DNA of 64,000 nt from Microbacterium lacticum. Its GTDB lineage: Bacteria; Actinomycetota; Actinomycetes; Actinomycetales; Microbacteriaceae. Numbering within the stretch: the stretch's first letter is position 1; the number at the start of each line of letters is the position of its first letter. The DNA is taken from NCBI RefSeq assembly GCF_006716815.1, contig NZ_VFPS01000006.1, positions 62,001-126,000 on the forward strand, in the 5' to 3' direction. Positions 49,972 to 58,855 of this stretch are shown one piece after another. Both the position numbers and the translations under genes were made by a program. The notes under the pieces were generated by a model. The model was not told the DNA's origin, made no database searches, and was given only the letters and a program-made list of their open reading frames with translations.

Positions 49972-50332
49972 ATGACGACGGACAAGCAAGATGACCTTTA
50001 CGACTTCGCGAGGCTCCTCGTTGACGAGGGCTTCGGCATCTGGGCGGTCGGCGCGAACAAGACCGCAATGCGCTCGGAGGGCGATCACCTCAACCTCACG
50101 CGCGACGAGGTCAACGACGCCGCCCTCGATCTGATCGACCGCGGAGAGGCGACCGGGGTCGCGCTCCGACTCGGATGGGACGGGCGCATCGAGTCCGCTG
50201 ACGGAACGTTCCTCGTACCGTTCATGCTCGAACGCGAGGCGCCTTCGAAGGCGAACGCCGAGTTTCGACAGCGGATGAAGGACGCGCTCTTTCAAGCCCA
50301 GGCGTCCGCGACTTTCGGGAAGCTCCCTCTTC
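49972..50332 (+). pseudogene. 5' fragment of an IS-interrupted gene, probably the primase-helicase N-terminus
   Basis: The ATG at 49972 opens MTTDKQDDLYDFARLLVDEG and about 120 residues of normal coding character before the IS. The open frame runs on to 50421 inside the IS, which is a hybrid tail. The fragment is directly followed, beyond the IS, by a large replication gene that lacks its own start codon, so I infer both are parts of one gene. The N-terminal fragment alone shows no motif I recognise. Confidence 0.5.
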
Positions 50333-50380
50333 GCCAAGCTGGTCGTGAGTCATTCATGATCAGTGAGGGAGTTGGCGGGT

Positions 50381-50812
50381 ATGTCGATCAGTCCGGGGTT
50401 CTCGACGGAGCAGATCCGTGAGTTCGTGCATCGGTACGAGATCCAGCCGTATGGACAAAAGGCGTTCTGGCTTGAGGAGCAGGGAGTCTCGTATGACCGG
50501 CTCCGGCGGTGGCGGTCGGCGGTGTTCGACGGTGATCTCGACCGTGGACTGATCCCGCGAGAAGGTGGAGTGGTGACCCCACCAGAGAAGCGCACCGGCA
50601 TCGAGCGGCAACGCGCCCGTGAACGCGCCGCGCAGGAGGCGGAGGTCGCCCGGCTGACAGCCCGCGTGCGTGAACTCGAGCAGACTATCGAGACCCTGGG
50701 AAAAGCTATCGGGCTCTTGCATCAGATGAGCGAGCAAGAGCCCGCCGTGAACCAGCCGACGAACGATCCATCCGATTCCTCGACGCCGAGAACGACCTCG
50801 TCGGACAGTTGA
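50381..50812 (+). CDS. IS3-family transposase OrfA
   Basis: The ATG at 50381 has a GAGGGA site nine bases upstream; a GTG at 50363 is an alternative. The 143-aa product (MSISPGFSTEQIREFVHRYE) has a helix-turn-helix (EQGVSYDRLRRWRSAVFD) followed by a leucine-zipper-like coiled coil (ERAAQEAEVARLTARVREL, EQTIETLGKAIGLL), the standard OrfA layout for binding the IS ends and dimerising. OrfB starts inside its stop codon (TTGA). Confidence 0.85.
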   Translation: MSISPGFSTEQIREFVHRYEIQPYGQKAFWLEEQGVSYDRLRRWRSAVFDGDLDRGLIPREGGVVTPPEKRTGIERQRARERAAQEAEVARLTARVRELEQTIETLGKAIGLLHQMSEQEPAVNQPTNDPSDSSTPRTTSSDS

Positions 50813-51834
50813 CAGCGGCCGTTGGGTCGCAGCGTCGCGCACTCGAGATCGCCGGCGTCGCGAGGTCGACATGGCACTACCGGACGCGTCCTCGGGAGCG
50901 CGTCGCGGATCCCGTCCCGCAGAAGGAGCGGGCATACCCGTCACGCATCAGCGAGACCGACCGCGCCGTCATCGCCGGCAGGATCACGGCGGGCTGGGCC
51001 GAAGGGCACGCGGTCGATCACTCGTTCGCGTCCGCGTGGGATGACGGGGTGATGCTCGCCTCACGCCGCTCGTGGTGGCGCATCGCGGCCGAGATCGAGG
51101 ATCAGTCCGCCCGCCCCGTCGCCCCAACCCGGCGCAGCAACAGCGACCGGCCACCACGAGAAGCGCCTGTGCTGGAAGCGACCGGTCCGGGACAGGTCTG
51201 GAGCTGGGACATCACCGACCTGCGCACCCCGTGGCGCGGCGTCGCGTTCAAGGCGTACTCGATCATCGATATCTTCTCCCGCAAGCTCGTCGGCTGCCGC
51301 GTCGAGGAACGCGAAGTCGACGACCTCGCCGTCGAGATGTTCGAGGACGCGTTCGGTCGGCATGGGATACCCGACGCCGTCCACGCTGACTCCGGCCCTG
51401 CGATGCGCTCCGGAGCGCTCAAGGACTTCCTCAGTGAGCTCGGCGTCACGCAGACACACAACCGGCCCCGGGTGAGCAACGACAACCCGTTCTCCGAATC
51501 GGAGTTCCGGACAATGAAGTACCGGCCGAACTACCCCGGCACCTTCGCGACCATCGAACAGGCGCGCGCCTACGTCGAGTGGTACGTCCCCTGGTACAAC
51601 CAGAACCACAAGCACTCCGGCATCGCCCTGTTCAGCCCGAACGAGGTCCACGACGGCACCTGGCACCACGCCTGGAACCGACGCGACGCGACCCAGCAGG
51701 CGTACTACGACAAGCATCCCGAGCGATTCCGTCGACCGCCCCACACGCCCGCACCCGCCGACATCGTCGGCATCAACCTCCCCAAGCCGACCGACGATGC
51801 CAAAGCCGAGCCCGAGCGACTCCACGCAGCTTGA
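50809..51834 (+). CDS. IS3-family transposase OrfB (DDE integrase domain)
   Basis: The TTG at 50809 overlaps the orfA stop and gives 341 aa, although a -1 frameshift from orfA near 50701 is the more usual route in this family. The N-terminus has QRRALEIAGVARSTWHYR, a second HTH. The catalytic triad is visible as WSWDITDLR (D), AVHADSGPAMRSG (D) and SNDNPFSESEF (E). The C-terminus NKHSGIALFSPNEVH is typical. It catalyses excision and integration of the element. It appears intact. Confidence 0.88.
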   Translation: MTAAVGSQRRALEIAGVARSTWHYRTRPRERVADPVPQKERAYPSRISETDRAVIAGRITAGWAEGHAVDHSFASAWDDGVMLASRRSWWRIAAEIEDQSARPVAPTRRSNSDRPPREAPVLEATGPGQVWSWDITDLRTPWRGVAFKAYSIIDIFSRKLVGCRVEEREVDDLAVEMFEDAFGRHGIPDAVHADSGPAMRSGALKDFLSELGVTQTHNRPRVSNDNPFSESEFRTMKYRPNYPGTFATIEQARAYVEWYVPWYNQNHKHSGIALFSPNEVHDGTWHHAWNRRDATQQAYYDKHPERFRRPPHTPAPADIVGINLPKPTDDAKAEPERLHAA

Positions 51835-54400
51835 CACAGCCCGGCTGAGCCGGTTCTGGGTCGAGGACTCGCCGTCTGGAGGTCGCCACTGGTACGGGCT
51901 GGTCGAGGTCAGTGACGAGAGAGCGTGGGACGACCTCAAGCGGAAGCTCCCCACGGTGCAGTCATTCGCGCAGACCCCCGAAGGCGTGCTCCTCGCTGCG
52001 GAGCTACTGGTTGTCGGGTATTCGATCACGGCGCCTTCCTACGGGAGGACACACCCCACTCGCGCGGCGTGGACGTTCGTGGAGGACGGCGGCACCCTTC
52101 GCAACGACGTGCGGAACGTGCCCATCCTCAAGCCCGGGTCCCTGCGCTCTCTGAGCCGAGCGCTCGCGGACGCAAGCGCATCCGATGCCTCGCTCGGCGA
52201 GGCGCTACTCCCCGTCCCCGCGATTGGTCGACCGGTGATGCGCGCGTACAACGCGCAGGCATCTGACCGCGCGACCCTCGACCTCCTCCTGGAGGCAGGG
52301 TGGACGATCCACGCGGGTGACCTCGACACGACGGGGTTCGTCGAACTGACGCGCCCCGACCCGGACGGCACCGCAACCCCGCGCTCAGCGACAATCGGTC
52401 GAGAGCACCGTCGGTACGGGGACGAGGATCTCCTCCCCGGAGGCGTCATGGTCTGGACCTCGGGCGACCCCCTGCTCCCGAAGGGGTACCACACTCCGTT
52501 CGACGTGTACGCACGGCTCCTGCACAAGGGAAAGGTCTCCCGCGCGGTCAATACGCTCTACCGGGATGAACTCATCGACACCGCCGCGATCACCGAGAAG
52601 CAGCGCACTGCACTCGATGAAGGAGATCGGGTCTTCTTCGACCCGGAGCACATCGACATGGCGTCACCGGAACACGGATCGACGAGCGCTCTCTCTGCCT
52701 ATATCGCCGCACGCCTGCGGGAGATCGAGAGCCCGCGCGGCGACGTGCCGTATCTGCTCCGACTCGCACCCGGGATCGGGATGCGTCCGCGCGCGCTGCT
52801 GGAAGTGCACTCCACCGGACGAGGAACACAGCGGTGGGATCAGGACGACACGCCGCGGTTCGCCAGCGTGATCCTGAACGCGGTGCAGCCGTGCGAGTTC
52901 AAGGAGAGCAGCGACGGCGTCCGGTTCCCGTCGCGCCTCTTCCACGAGGTCTCGCCGTCGATCCGTGACGCCGTCTATCGCGACCTCGTGGCGGACCCGC
53001 ACATTCCGACCGTCGCGCTGCAGCTCCACGAACCGACCTTCCTCCGCGTCGGCGACGCCGACGAGTTCCGCGTCGCGCAGACGCCCGGGCTCGACCTCGA
53101 AACGCAGAGCCACCTCGAACTCGACCCGGAGGAATGGACGGATTACCGCGTCGAGGAAACGCCGACACGGGAGGACGCGCAAAACGCCTACCGCTACCTG
53201 ACCTCAGAGACCCTCGGCGACTTCTATTTCGAGTCGCCCGGCGACTACGCCCGTGCCGTCGTCTACCTCCTGACGACCGTCGCGCGACCCGCAACACGGA
53301 TCGCGCCGAGCTTCGGCTTCGATGCCCCGGGTAAGGGTGCAGGCAAGTCGCTCCTCGCGCGCGTCGGGCGCACACTCGCGGTCGGCAAGAACGGTGGGGT
53401 CACGAACATTACCGACCCGTCTACGAAGGCGAACGACGAGATCGACAAGCGCATCGGCGCCGCGATGCTCGCGGGGCACCGCTTCCTCCACGTCGATGAG
53501 CTCGGGCGCGCGAAGGTTGACGCCCCCGTCCTCATGACGTTGACCGCGACCGCGGACGGAGGTAACTCCTCGCGAGAACTGGGCAAGTCGTCGAGCATCG
53601 ACGTATCGGGGCTCCTCCTGACTGTATGCGGCAACAACATCCGCGTCGGCGGGGACATCAACCGCCGGTTCCTGAACATCCGGCTCGATCAGACCGAGCG
53701 CATCCGGGCGATGCACGCCGCGCGTCCCCCGCGCTACCGCGACATCGTCGGGCAGACGCACGCAAACCGTCCGCGGCTGCTCGCGGCCGCGCACACGCTC
53801 CTCCTCTACGGGACGCAGAACGCCCCGGCAACCGCCTACGAGAGCCTCGCCTCCTTCGAGACTTGGGCGGATGTCGTGCTCTCTGCGCTTACCCACGTCC
53901 GCATCGGCGACGACGAACTCTCCCTCGCCGAGCGCGCCTTCGAGGGACGCGGCGACTGGATGGACGAGCAAGAGGACACGAGCCGCACGGTCTGGGAGCC
54001 GGTGCTCGCGCTCCTCCACCGCAGGTTCGGCGACGAGCCGTTCGACGCCCGTGCCGCGCAGGAAACGATCAAGGCGGCGCGGATCACTGCCTCGCTCCCC
54101 CACACTCTCGGCGACATCGTCCACTCCGACGAAAAGCAGTTCGCCCGTGCGTTCCCCGGCGCTCTCCAACCGATCCTCCAAACCCAAATCCCCTCGGAGG
54201 ACGGCAAGGATCTCCTCGCAATCGAAAAGCGCAAGGACCGCACGTCGCGCAACATCTACCGCGTGACCGCGACTCCCCGCGGCGAGGTCACGGCGAACGC
54301 CGCGGTCTTCGTCGAAGCGCCGGAGGCGGATTTCGCGAACCCGGCTTCGGTCACCCCACGCTCGGCGCAGCACGACGATGCTGCGGAGGTGACGTTGTGA
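51797..54400 (+). CDS. Primase-helicase (AAA+/SF3-like), 5' end lost to IS insertion
   Basis: The only in-frame ATG is at 51797 inside the IS orfB end; native sequence resumes at about 51836, giving roughly 855 native residues. Residues about 130-245 contain LLLEAGWTIHAG, then GVMVWTSGDPL, KGYHTPFDVYARLLHKG, like the domain following prim-pol in phage primase-helicases. An ATPase follows: Walker A GAGKS near residue 515, Walker B RFLHVDELG near 560, and a sensor segment TVCGNNIRVGGDINRRFL. It should unwind DNA during replication of the element. It overlaps the polymerase gene (GTGA). Activity of the truncated form is uncertain. Confidence 0.75.
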   Translation: MPKPSPSDSTQLDTARLSRFWVEDSPSGGRHWYGLVEVSDERAWDDLKRKLPTVQSFAQTPEGVLLAAELLVVGYSITAPSYGRTHPTRAAWTFVEDGGTLRNDVRNVPILKPGSLRSLSRALADASASDASLGEALLPVPAIGRPVMRAYNAQASDRATLDLLLEAGWTIHAGDLDTTGFVELTRPDPDGTATPRSATIGREHRRYGDEDLLPGGVMVWTSGDPLLPKGYHTPFDVYARLLHKGKVSRAVNTLYRDELIDTAAITEKQRTALDEGDRVFFDPEHIDMASPEHGSTSALSAYIAARLREIESPRGDVPYLLRLAPGIGMRPRALLEVHSTGRGTQRWDQDDTPRFASVILNAVQPCEFKESSDGVRFPSRLFHEVSPSIRDAVYRDLVADPHIPTVALQLHEPTFLRVGDADEFRVAQTPGLDLETQSHLELDPEEWTDYRVEETPTREDAQNAYRYLTSETLGDFYFESPGDYARAVVYLLTTVARPATRIAPSFGFDAPGKGAGKSLLARVGRTLAVGKNGGVTNITDPSTKANDEIDKRIGAAMLAGHRFLHVDELGRAKVDAPVLMTLTATADGGNSSRELGKSSSIDVSGLLLTVCGNNIRVGGDINRRFLNIRLDQTERIRAMHAARPPRYRDIVGQTHANRPRLLAAAHTLLLYGTQNAPATAYESLASFETWADVVLSALTHVRIGDDELSLAERAFEGRGDWMDEQEDTSRTVWEPVLALLHRRFGDEPFDARAAQETIKAARITASLPHTLGDIVHSDEKQFARAFPGALQPILQTQIPSEDGKDLLAIEKRKDRTSRNIYRVTATPRGEVTANAAVFVEAPEADFANPASVTPRSAQHDDAAEVTL

Positions 54401-56019
54401 GGATCATCACCGACGCGACCTTCCCCGCGTTTGAGGCGTGGGTCAGCGAGCACACCTTCGTGGGGCTCCACGGCGAGGTCGCGGACGGAGCCCTCGTGCT
54501 CCTCGCGGTTGCCGACGAGGAAGGGGACGCGTGGCTGCTCGACGCCACCGACCGCGACCTCCTGATCCGCGCGCTGACCGTGCTCCGCGCGGGCGACCGA
54601 GAACTGTGGGCATCCGACGCGCTCGTGCTCGCCCGCGCGATCTGGGAGAGCCGTCGAATCCGCATCGGCGGGCTCACCGACGCGGGCACCGTCTGGCGCG
54701 CTACCCAGCCCGGTGCCGACTACGTCCCGGATCGCGACGCGCAGCACGCGTGGGGCGCCCTCCGCACGCAGTTCGGCGGGCGGGATTGGCGCACGCGTGC
54801 GCTGCTGGAGTCGAGCCTGCGCGACAGCCGGTTGCACCGCGCCGTCACCCCGCGCGCGGTCGAAGCAGCGACCATCGCTGCCGAATGCGACCCCGACGAG
54901 GACTGGGTGCGCTGGGAGCTTCGCACCGAGGCAACTTGGCGCGAGACCGCGCTCCGGGGACTCCGCATCGACGTTGATCTCCTAGAGCGCACCCTGCGCG
55001 ACGCCGAGCAGATCGGGCGCACGAGCCGCCGCGAGTTCGGAGTTGACCTCTCCCGGGACTCCGACGCGACGCGAAGGTGGCTTGATGAGCGGAGCATCAC
55101 CATCCGCACATCGGAGGGGCGAGACACGCTCTCGCACCACGCCTTCGACGACGCAGATGTGCCCGAGGACGCCCGTGAGGATTTCGACGAGTTCGTCCGT
55201 ATTCGCGCGTTGACCCGCGATGCCGGGAAGCTCCGCGAGATCCGAGACGCTCTCCGGGGCGACCGGGTCTACCCGCAGATCGACACGGTCGGAACGGTCA
55301 CGGGGCGTTTCGCAATCCGCCGTCCGGCGCTTCAGAACCTCTCCCCCGGGATGCGCGGGCTCCTTCTCCCCGACGAGGGCATGGTGCTCGTCGGGGCTGA
55401 CCTCAGCCATGTCGAGCCGAGCATCGCCGCCGCTCTCTCTGGGGACGCCGCGATGCTCGAAGCCGTCGCACCCGGCAGCGACCCGTACCTATGGCTCGCC
55501 GCTACGATCTGGGGCGAGACCGTCCTCGCCGACGACCCTCGCCGCAAGATCGCGAAGACCGCGCTCCTCGCGTCGCTCTACGGACAGGGGGTCGAATCCC
55601 TGGCGCAGCGCCTGGCGATCTCCGAGGATCGAGCGCGGGAGGTGCGCGCGGGCATCGACCGCGCCTTCCCGACCTTCGCGAAGTGGCGCAAGCGCGTGAT
55701 GGTCGGCGACGACCTCGCGACCTTCTATGGTCGACCGCTCCCCACCCCACGCGCGGGTGAGGAGTACAAGGCGGTCAACCACGCGGTGCAGGGGTCAGCG
55801 GCGGACTTCTTTAAGCGCCGGACCCTCGCGGTCGCCGAGCGGCTCTGCGACACCGACCGGCTCTACCTCCCAATCCACGACGAACTGATCGTGCAGACGA
55901 CACCCGACCGCGCTGCCGAGGTCGCCACGATCCTCACCGAGACCTTCGGTGGCGAAATCGGAGGGGTGACCGTAGAAGCCGAGGGCGTCATCCTCGGAGG
56001 AAGGCTCGCGCACGCATGA
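54397..56019 (+). CDS. Family-A DNA polymerase of the element
   Basis: The GTG at 54397 overlaps the helicase stop and gives 540 aa. The polymerase motifs are in order: GRFAIRRPALQNLSP near residue 305; motif A ADLSHVEPS near 335 (catalytic D); motif B DPRRKIAKTALLASLYG near 385 (R, K and YG); motif C PIHDELI near 491 (D, E). The first 190 residues look like a degenerate 3'-5' exonuclease fold without its acidic residues, so proofreading is unlikely. It presumably replicates the element with the upstream helicase. A dedicated PolA is unusual for AICE-type elements. Confidence 0.85.
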   Translation: MRIITDATFPAFEAWVSEHTFVGLHGEVADGALVLLAVADEEGDAWLLDATDRDLLIRALTVLRAGDRELWASDALVLARAIWESRRIRIGGLTDAGTVWRATQPGADYVPDRDAQHAWGALRTQFGGRDWRTRALLESSLRDSRLHRAVTPRAVEAATIAAECDPDEDWVRWELRTEATWRETALRGLRIDVDLLERTLRDAEQIGRTSRREFGVDLSRDSDATRRWLDERSITIRTSEGRDTLSHHAFDDADVPEDAREDFDEFVRIRALTRDAGKLREIRDALRGDRVYPQIDTVGTVTGRFAIRRPALQNLSPGMRGLLLPDEGMVLVGADLSHVEPSIAAALSGDAAMLEAVAPGSDPYLWLAATIWGETVLADDPRRKIAKTALLASLYGQGVESLAQRLAISEDRAREVRAGIDRAFPTFAKWRKRVMVGDDLATFYGRPLPTPRAGEEYKAVNHAVQGSAADFFKRRTLAVAERLCDTDRLYLPIHDELIVQTTPDRAAEVATILTETFGGEIGGVTVEAEGVILGGRLAHA

Positions 56020-56210
56020 GCGACATCGAAACGGACCCCCTGATCCCGCTCTCCGAGGCGGCACGGAGACTCGGGCTCACCCCAAGCGCGGCGCACAAGC
56101 GCGTTCTACGGACGGGGGAGCTTCACCCACGGGTCACCCGAGTTCACCGGATCGGCACCCGGCTCTACGTCTCCGAGTTCGAGATCCAGGACATCGAAGA
56201 CCGCCCTTAG
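56016..56210 (+). CDS. HTH_17-type microprotein (excisionase-like)
   Basis: The ATG overlaps the polymerase stop (ATGA) and gives 64 aa. LSEAARRLGLTPSAAHKRVL is the helix-turn-helix, and a wing-like RIGTRLYVSEFEIQ follows. The size and fold fit excisionases or small repressors. It closes the replication operon; a promoter for the next unit begins right after it. Confidence 0.7.
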   Translation: MSDIETDPLIPLSEAARRLGLTPSAAHKRVLRTGELHPRVTRVHRIGTRLYVSEFEIQDIEDRP

Positions 56211-56219
56211 TGTCCATAT

Positions 56220-56253
56220 TTGTCAGGTTTCTCTCAGTTTTGTACTGTATAGT
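56220..56253 (+). promoter_or_regulatory. Promoter of the transfer operon
   Basis: TTGTCA (56220-56225) followed at 17 bases by TACTGT (56243-56248), overlapping an alternative -10 TATAGT (56248-56253). The gap is AT-rich against the GC-rich surroundings, and no other promoter-like site is seen before the eight-gene unit downstream. Confidence 0.6.
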
Positions 56254-56294
56254 TTTGTCTAGCAAGGAAGACAAGCAGACAGTAGGAGAGCATC

Positions 56295-56723
56295 GTGGAC
56301 GTCAATGCAATCGCACAGGGACTCAAGATCGACGACGACTCGTTCGAGGACAAGTTCGAGTTCGGGGTCACCTACCCCTCGACGACGATCTCCGCGACGA
56401 GCGCGTTCGTAAAGGTTCGCGGCGGAGGCTCCGGTAGCCGCTCGTGGATCGCCCGCATCACCGGCACGCACCCGACGTACGGTCTCTGCCGCGAGTTCGT
56501 GGAGATGGAGCGTTCGCTCTCCCGCTCGGGCGCATCGGGTTCGACCACGTTCACGTATGAGCGGGACGGGCTCTATGAGTTCGCCGACGCGACCGTGGGC
56601 AGCAACGGGTACACGAAACGAGGGTTCTTCCTCGTTCGTGACGGCAAGGTCGCCCACCTCGGGAACCCGCGAAAGACCATCGAGAAGCTGCTCGCCGCCC
56701 AAGAAACGGCGGCGGCGGCATGA
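56295..56723 (+). CDS. Hypothetical protein, first gene of the transfer operon
   Basis: The GTG at 56295 follows TAGGAGAG and gives 142 aa (MDVNAIAQGLKIDDD). The sequence is soluble and beta-rich, with GSRSWIARITGTHPTYG and GFFLVRDGKVAHLGNP. It does not match a family I know. It overlaps the next gene by four bases. Confidence 0.6.
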   Translation: MDVNAIAQGLKIDDDSFEDKFEFGVTYPSTTISATSAFVKVRGGGSGSRSWIARITGTHPTYGLCREFVEMERSLSRSGASGSTTFTYERDGLYEFADATVGSNGYTKRGFFLVRDGKVAHLGNPRKTIEKLLAAQETAAAA

Positions 56724-56932
56724 GCGCCTCGTTCTCCGACCCGCTCGTGCCGCTCCCCGAGGCAGCCGCCGCGCTCGGCATCTCGGCACCGAACGCGTAT
56801 CAGCGCATTCGGCGACATGGAAAGCTCCATCCCTTCCTCCCCTCGCTCGTCCGTAGCCATGAGGGCACGCACGCACGCATCTTCGTCCGTCGTGTCGAGT
56901 TGGAAAACCTTCTCCGAGAAGGAGGGGACTGA
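56720..56932 (+). CDS. HTH_17-type microprotein, second copy
   Basis: The 70-aa protein (MSASFSDPLVPLPEAAAALG) has the same layout as the one at 56016: PLPEAAAALGISAPNAYQRI then a wing with THARIFVRRVELE. The two look paralogous. It overlaps genes on both sides by one to four bases. Probable DNA-binding regulator of the operon or excision factor. Confidence 0.65.
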   Translation: MSASFSDPLVPLPEAAAALGISAPNAYQRIRRHGKLHPFLPSLVRSHEGTHARIFVRRVELENLLREGGD

Positions 56933-57321
56933 TGGCTTCGCTCCTGAGCACCCGCGTCGCACTGAGGGTCGAGGAGGCGCTCGTCCGCGTGCGTGACGCC
57001 GGTCGTGCGGTAGAGATCGCGCAGGAGGAGGTGACGCTGCGGAAGCGTCACCTCCACTTCAGCTACCCCACCGACGACCAGTCCTCGCCGTGGGTCGAGG
57101 TCTCCGTTGACGGCGTCACGGCAGCAAACCTCCTCGACACGCTCGACTACCCGTTCGACGCATTCGATCTCTCGGTCGAGGCTGACCGTCTCCGCATCGC
57201 GTGGGGCAATCGCACCCCGACCTTCCGCCTCGTCACCCTCCTCCCCGACCTCATCTCGACGCTGACCGCAGCGAACCTCCTCTCCGACCGCGAGGGCGCC
57301 CGCGTCCTCCGTCTGCGCTGA
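56932..57321 (+). CDS. Hypothetical protein
   Basis: The 129-aa protein (MASLLSTRVALRVEEALV) shares one base with the previous stop. It starts with a helix (RVRDAGRAVEIAQEEVTLR) and has a beta-rich centre (WVEVSVDGVTAANLL). No family recognised. It lies between an HTH microprotein and a secreted protein on the transfer operon. Confidence 0.6.
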   Translation: MASLLSTRVALRVEEALVRVRDAGRAVEIAQEEVTLRKRHLHFSYPTDDQSSPWVEVSVDGVTAANLLDTLDYPFDAFDLSVEADRLRIAWGNRTPTFRLVTLLPDLISTLTAANLLSDREGARVLRLR

Positions 57322-57332
57322 AAGAAGAGACC

Positions 57333-57824
57333 ATGAAGCTCGCAAGCCCCATCCCGTTCCTCCGCCACCACGCGCTCAAGCTCGGCGCAGGTGCACTCCT
57401 CATCGCCACCCTCGGCGTCGGGATCGCGTCGCTCACCGTCGCGAACGCCGCCGCGAGCGACGCAGATGCCGCCACCCGCTCCCTCTCCGCGCAGGTCTCG
57501 CACGAGAGCGACACCTTCGGCAACGAGGTCGTGCAGAGCCGCGCTCGAACGATCATCGAGAGCGACGGCAGCGGCTCCGCGCTCCTCATCGAGCCGCGGT
57601 ACGCCTTCGCTCCGCTTCACTACGACACGACAAGCATCACGTTCGAGCGCGCGGACGGCGATCCGGTCGTGGGCAAGTTCGAGACGCGGCAGACCGATGC
57701 TGGGCTCGAACTCGTCGCTACAGGAGTCCCGTCCGGCGACTACCGCGTCGTTGTCGAGCAGCTGCGACCGTCCGAGATCCCGACCCCCCTCGTCTTCTTC
57801 GTCGAGATCCACCGAGTGTCGTAG
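57333..57824 (+). CDS. Secreted or membrane-anchored hypothetical protein
   Basis: The ATG at 57333 follows AAAGAAGAG and gives 163 aa. Residues 1-40 contain a signal-type helix (GAGALLIATLGVGIASLTVA) ending near ANAAASDADA. The mature part is about 120 residues, beta-rich, with LLIEPRYAFAPLHYD and SGDYRVVVEQLRP. It probably acts outside the membrane in mating contact; that is inference from context only. Confidence 0.6.
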   Translation: MKLASPIPFLRHHALKLGAGALLIATLGVGIASLTVANAAASDADAATRSLSAQVSHESDTFGNEVVQSRARTIIESDGSGSALLIEPRYAFAPLHYDTTSITFERADGDPVVGKFETRQTDAGLELVATGVPSGDYRVVVEQLRPSEIPTPLVFFVEIHRVS

Positions 57825-57868
57825 TCCGACCCGCGCAACCACAGATCACCAAGGAAGAGGGAAACGAC

Positions 57869-58855
57869 ATGAGCAACGACGGTCTCTACTCCCGTCGGGA
57901 CATCGCCCGCTGGAGCGCGAACGGGCGTGCCGCCACCCGTCTCGCGGGTCGCTCCGCGGGATGGGCGGTCCTCGCCGACCGACCAAGGCACGTCGAGCGC
58001 GACGGACTGTCGGGCATCGAGCAGGTGCTCGCCACTGCGCTCGTGCTCGTCATGCTCGTGCTCACCGGCGTCCTGTGGAGCACCGCGCCGTTGGTCGGAG
58101 TGCTCCTCGGTCTCCTCGGGGTTTACTTCGTCACGCGCCGCGTCGCCGCATTCTCTCAGGTGCCCCTCCGTGTCCGAGCATTCTTCCGGCTCCTTCGCGC
58201 GCACGTCCCCGCGTGGTGGGTCTGGTCATCGCTCTCTCTCGTCGCTGCGAGCATCCTCTACCGCAGCTTCACGATCACGTTCCTCCCCGCGTGGATGCAG
58301 AGTCTCGCGACCGGTCTCGCAGGCGTGGCGCTCCTGATCAATCTCCTCCCCCTGCCGATCTACCTTGGACGCCTCGCGGTTCGCGACGCCCGAGAGACCG
58401 CACAGGCGGAGGCTGAGATCGAGGCTTCCCTCGCGGCGATGCTGGGCGGCAACCCTCGCAGCCTGTTCGAGCCGCGCCCGGAGACCGGCATCCCCGCGGC
58501 ATCGTGGGGGTACGCGGGCGAGAACCTCCTCGTCACCCCGCACGTCGATGTCGATCTCTCACAGGTCAGGGAGCGGCTCGCTCGCACCCGGCTCGGGCAG
58601 CACCTTGAGGTCGCGGAAGCTGACTACCAGCGCATCTTCCTCGTCCCGATCTCAGCGGAAACGCTCGCCCGTCAACAGGCACGCGCTGCCTCCGGCGGAC
58701 TCATCGAGGGTGAGAGCGACCTGTCGCAGCCCATCGCCACCGAGACCGTGGCGGCGCTCGACGAGGACGACCCGTGGGGCGCCGCCCCGGAGCCGTCCGC
58801 CCCGGCGTCGCGCGACGGCGACATCCCGACCTTCGACGAGCGGGACTGGACGTGA
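57869..58855 (+). CDS. Four-helix membrane protein upstream of the translocase
   Basis: The ATG at 57869 follows AAGGAAGAGGG and gives 328 aa. Helices lie near residues 50-66, 70-86, 115-130 and 137-160 (TALVLVMLVLTGVLW; VGVLLGLLGVYFV; WSSLSLVAASILY; LATGLAGVALLINLL). A 170-residue cytoplasmic domain ends in DDPWGAAPEPSAP, DGDIPTFDERDW. Its stop overlaps the FtsK-like gene start (GTGA), so it probably anchors or regulates that motor during DNA transfer. Confidence 0.65.
   Translation: MSNDGLYSRRDIARWSANGRAATRLAGRSAGWAVLADRPRHVERDGLSGIEQVLATALVLVMLVLTGVLWSTAPLVGVLLGLLGVYFVTRRVAAFSQVPLRVRAFFRLLRAHVPAWWVWSSLSLVAASILYRSFTITFLPAWMQSLATGLAGVALLINLLPLPIYLGRLAVRDARETAQAEAEIEASLAAMLGGNPRSLFEPRPETGIPAASWGYAGENLLVTPHVDVDLSQVRERLARTRLGQHLEVAEADYQRIFLVPISAETLARQQARAASGGLIEGESDLSQPIATETVAALDEDDPWGAAPEPSAPASRDGDIPTFDERDWT

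Larger units (their letters stand above)
50333..51835 (+). mobile_element. IS3-family insertion sequence (about 1.5 kb)
   Basis: Two overlapping ORFs, an HTH orfA and a DDE orfB in the -1 frame, define the IS. The ends carry an imperfect inverted repeat: GCCAAGCTGG-TCGTG-AGTC near 50333-50352 matches the complement of the right end at about 51815-51835 (GTCAAGCTG...GTGGAGTC) with a few gaps. I do not see a clear 3-4 bp target duplication next to these ends, so the exact borders may be off by several bases. Confidence 0.75.

Noticed and set aside
50320..51845. Target-site duplication of the IS
   Set aside because: No identical 3-4 bp pair flanks the inverted repeats at any plausible border.
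53626..54396. Upstream extension of the polymerase reading frame
   Set aside because: The frame is open but overlaps the helicase gene and is Arg/Pro-rich. The GTG coupled to the helicase stop at 54397 is the natural start.
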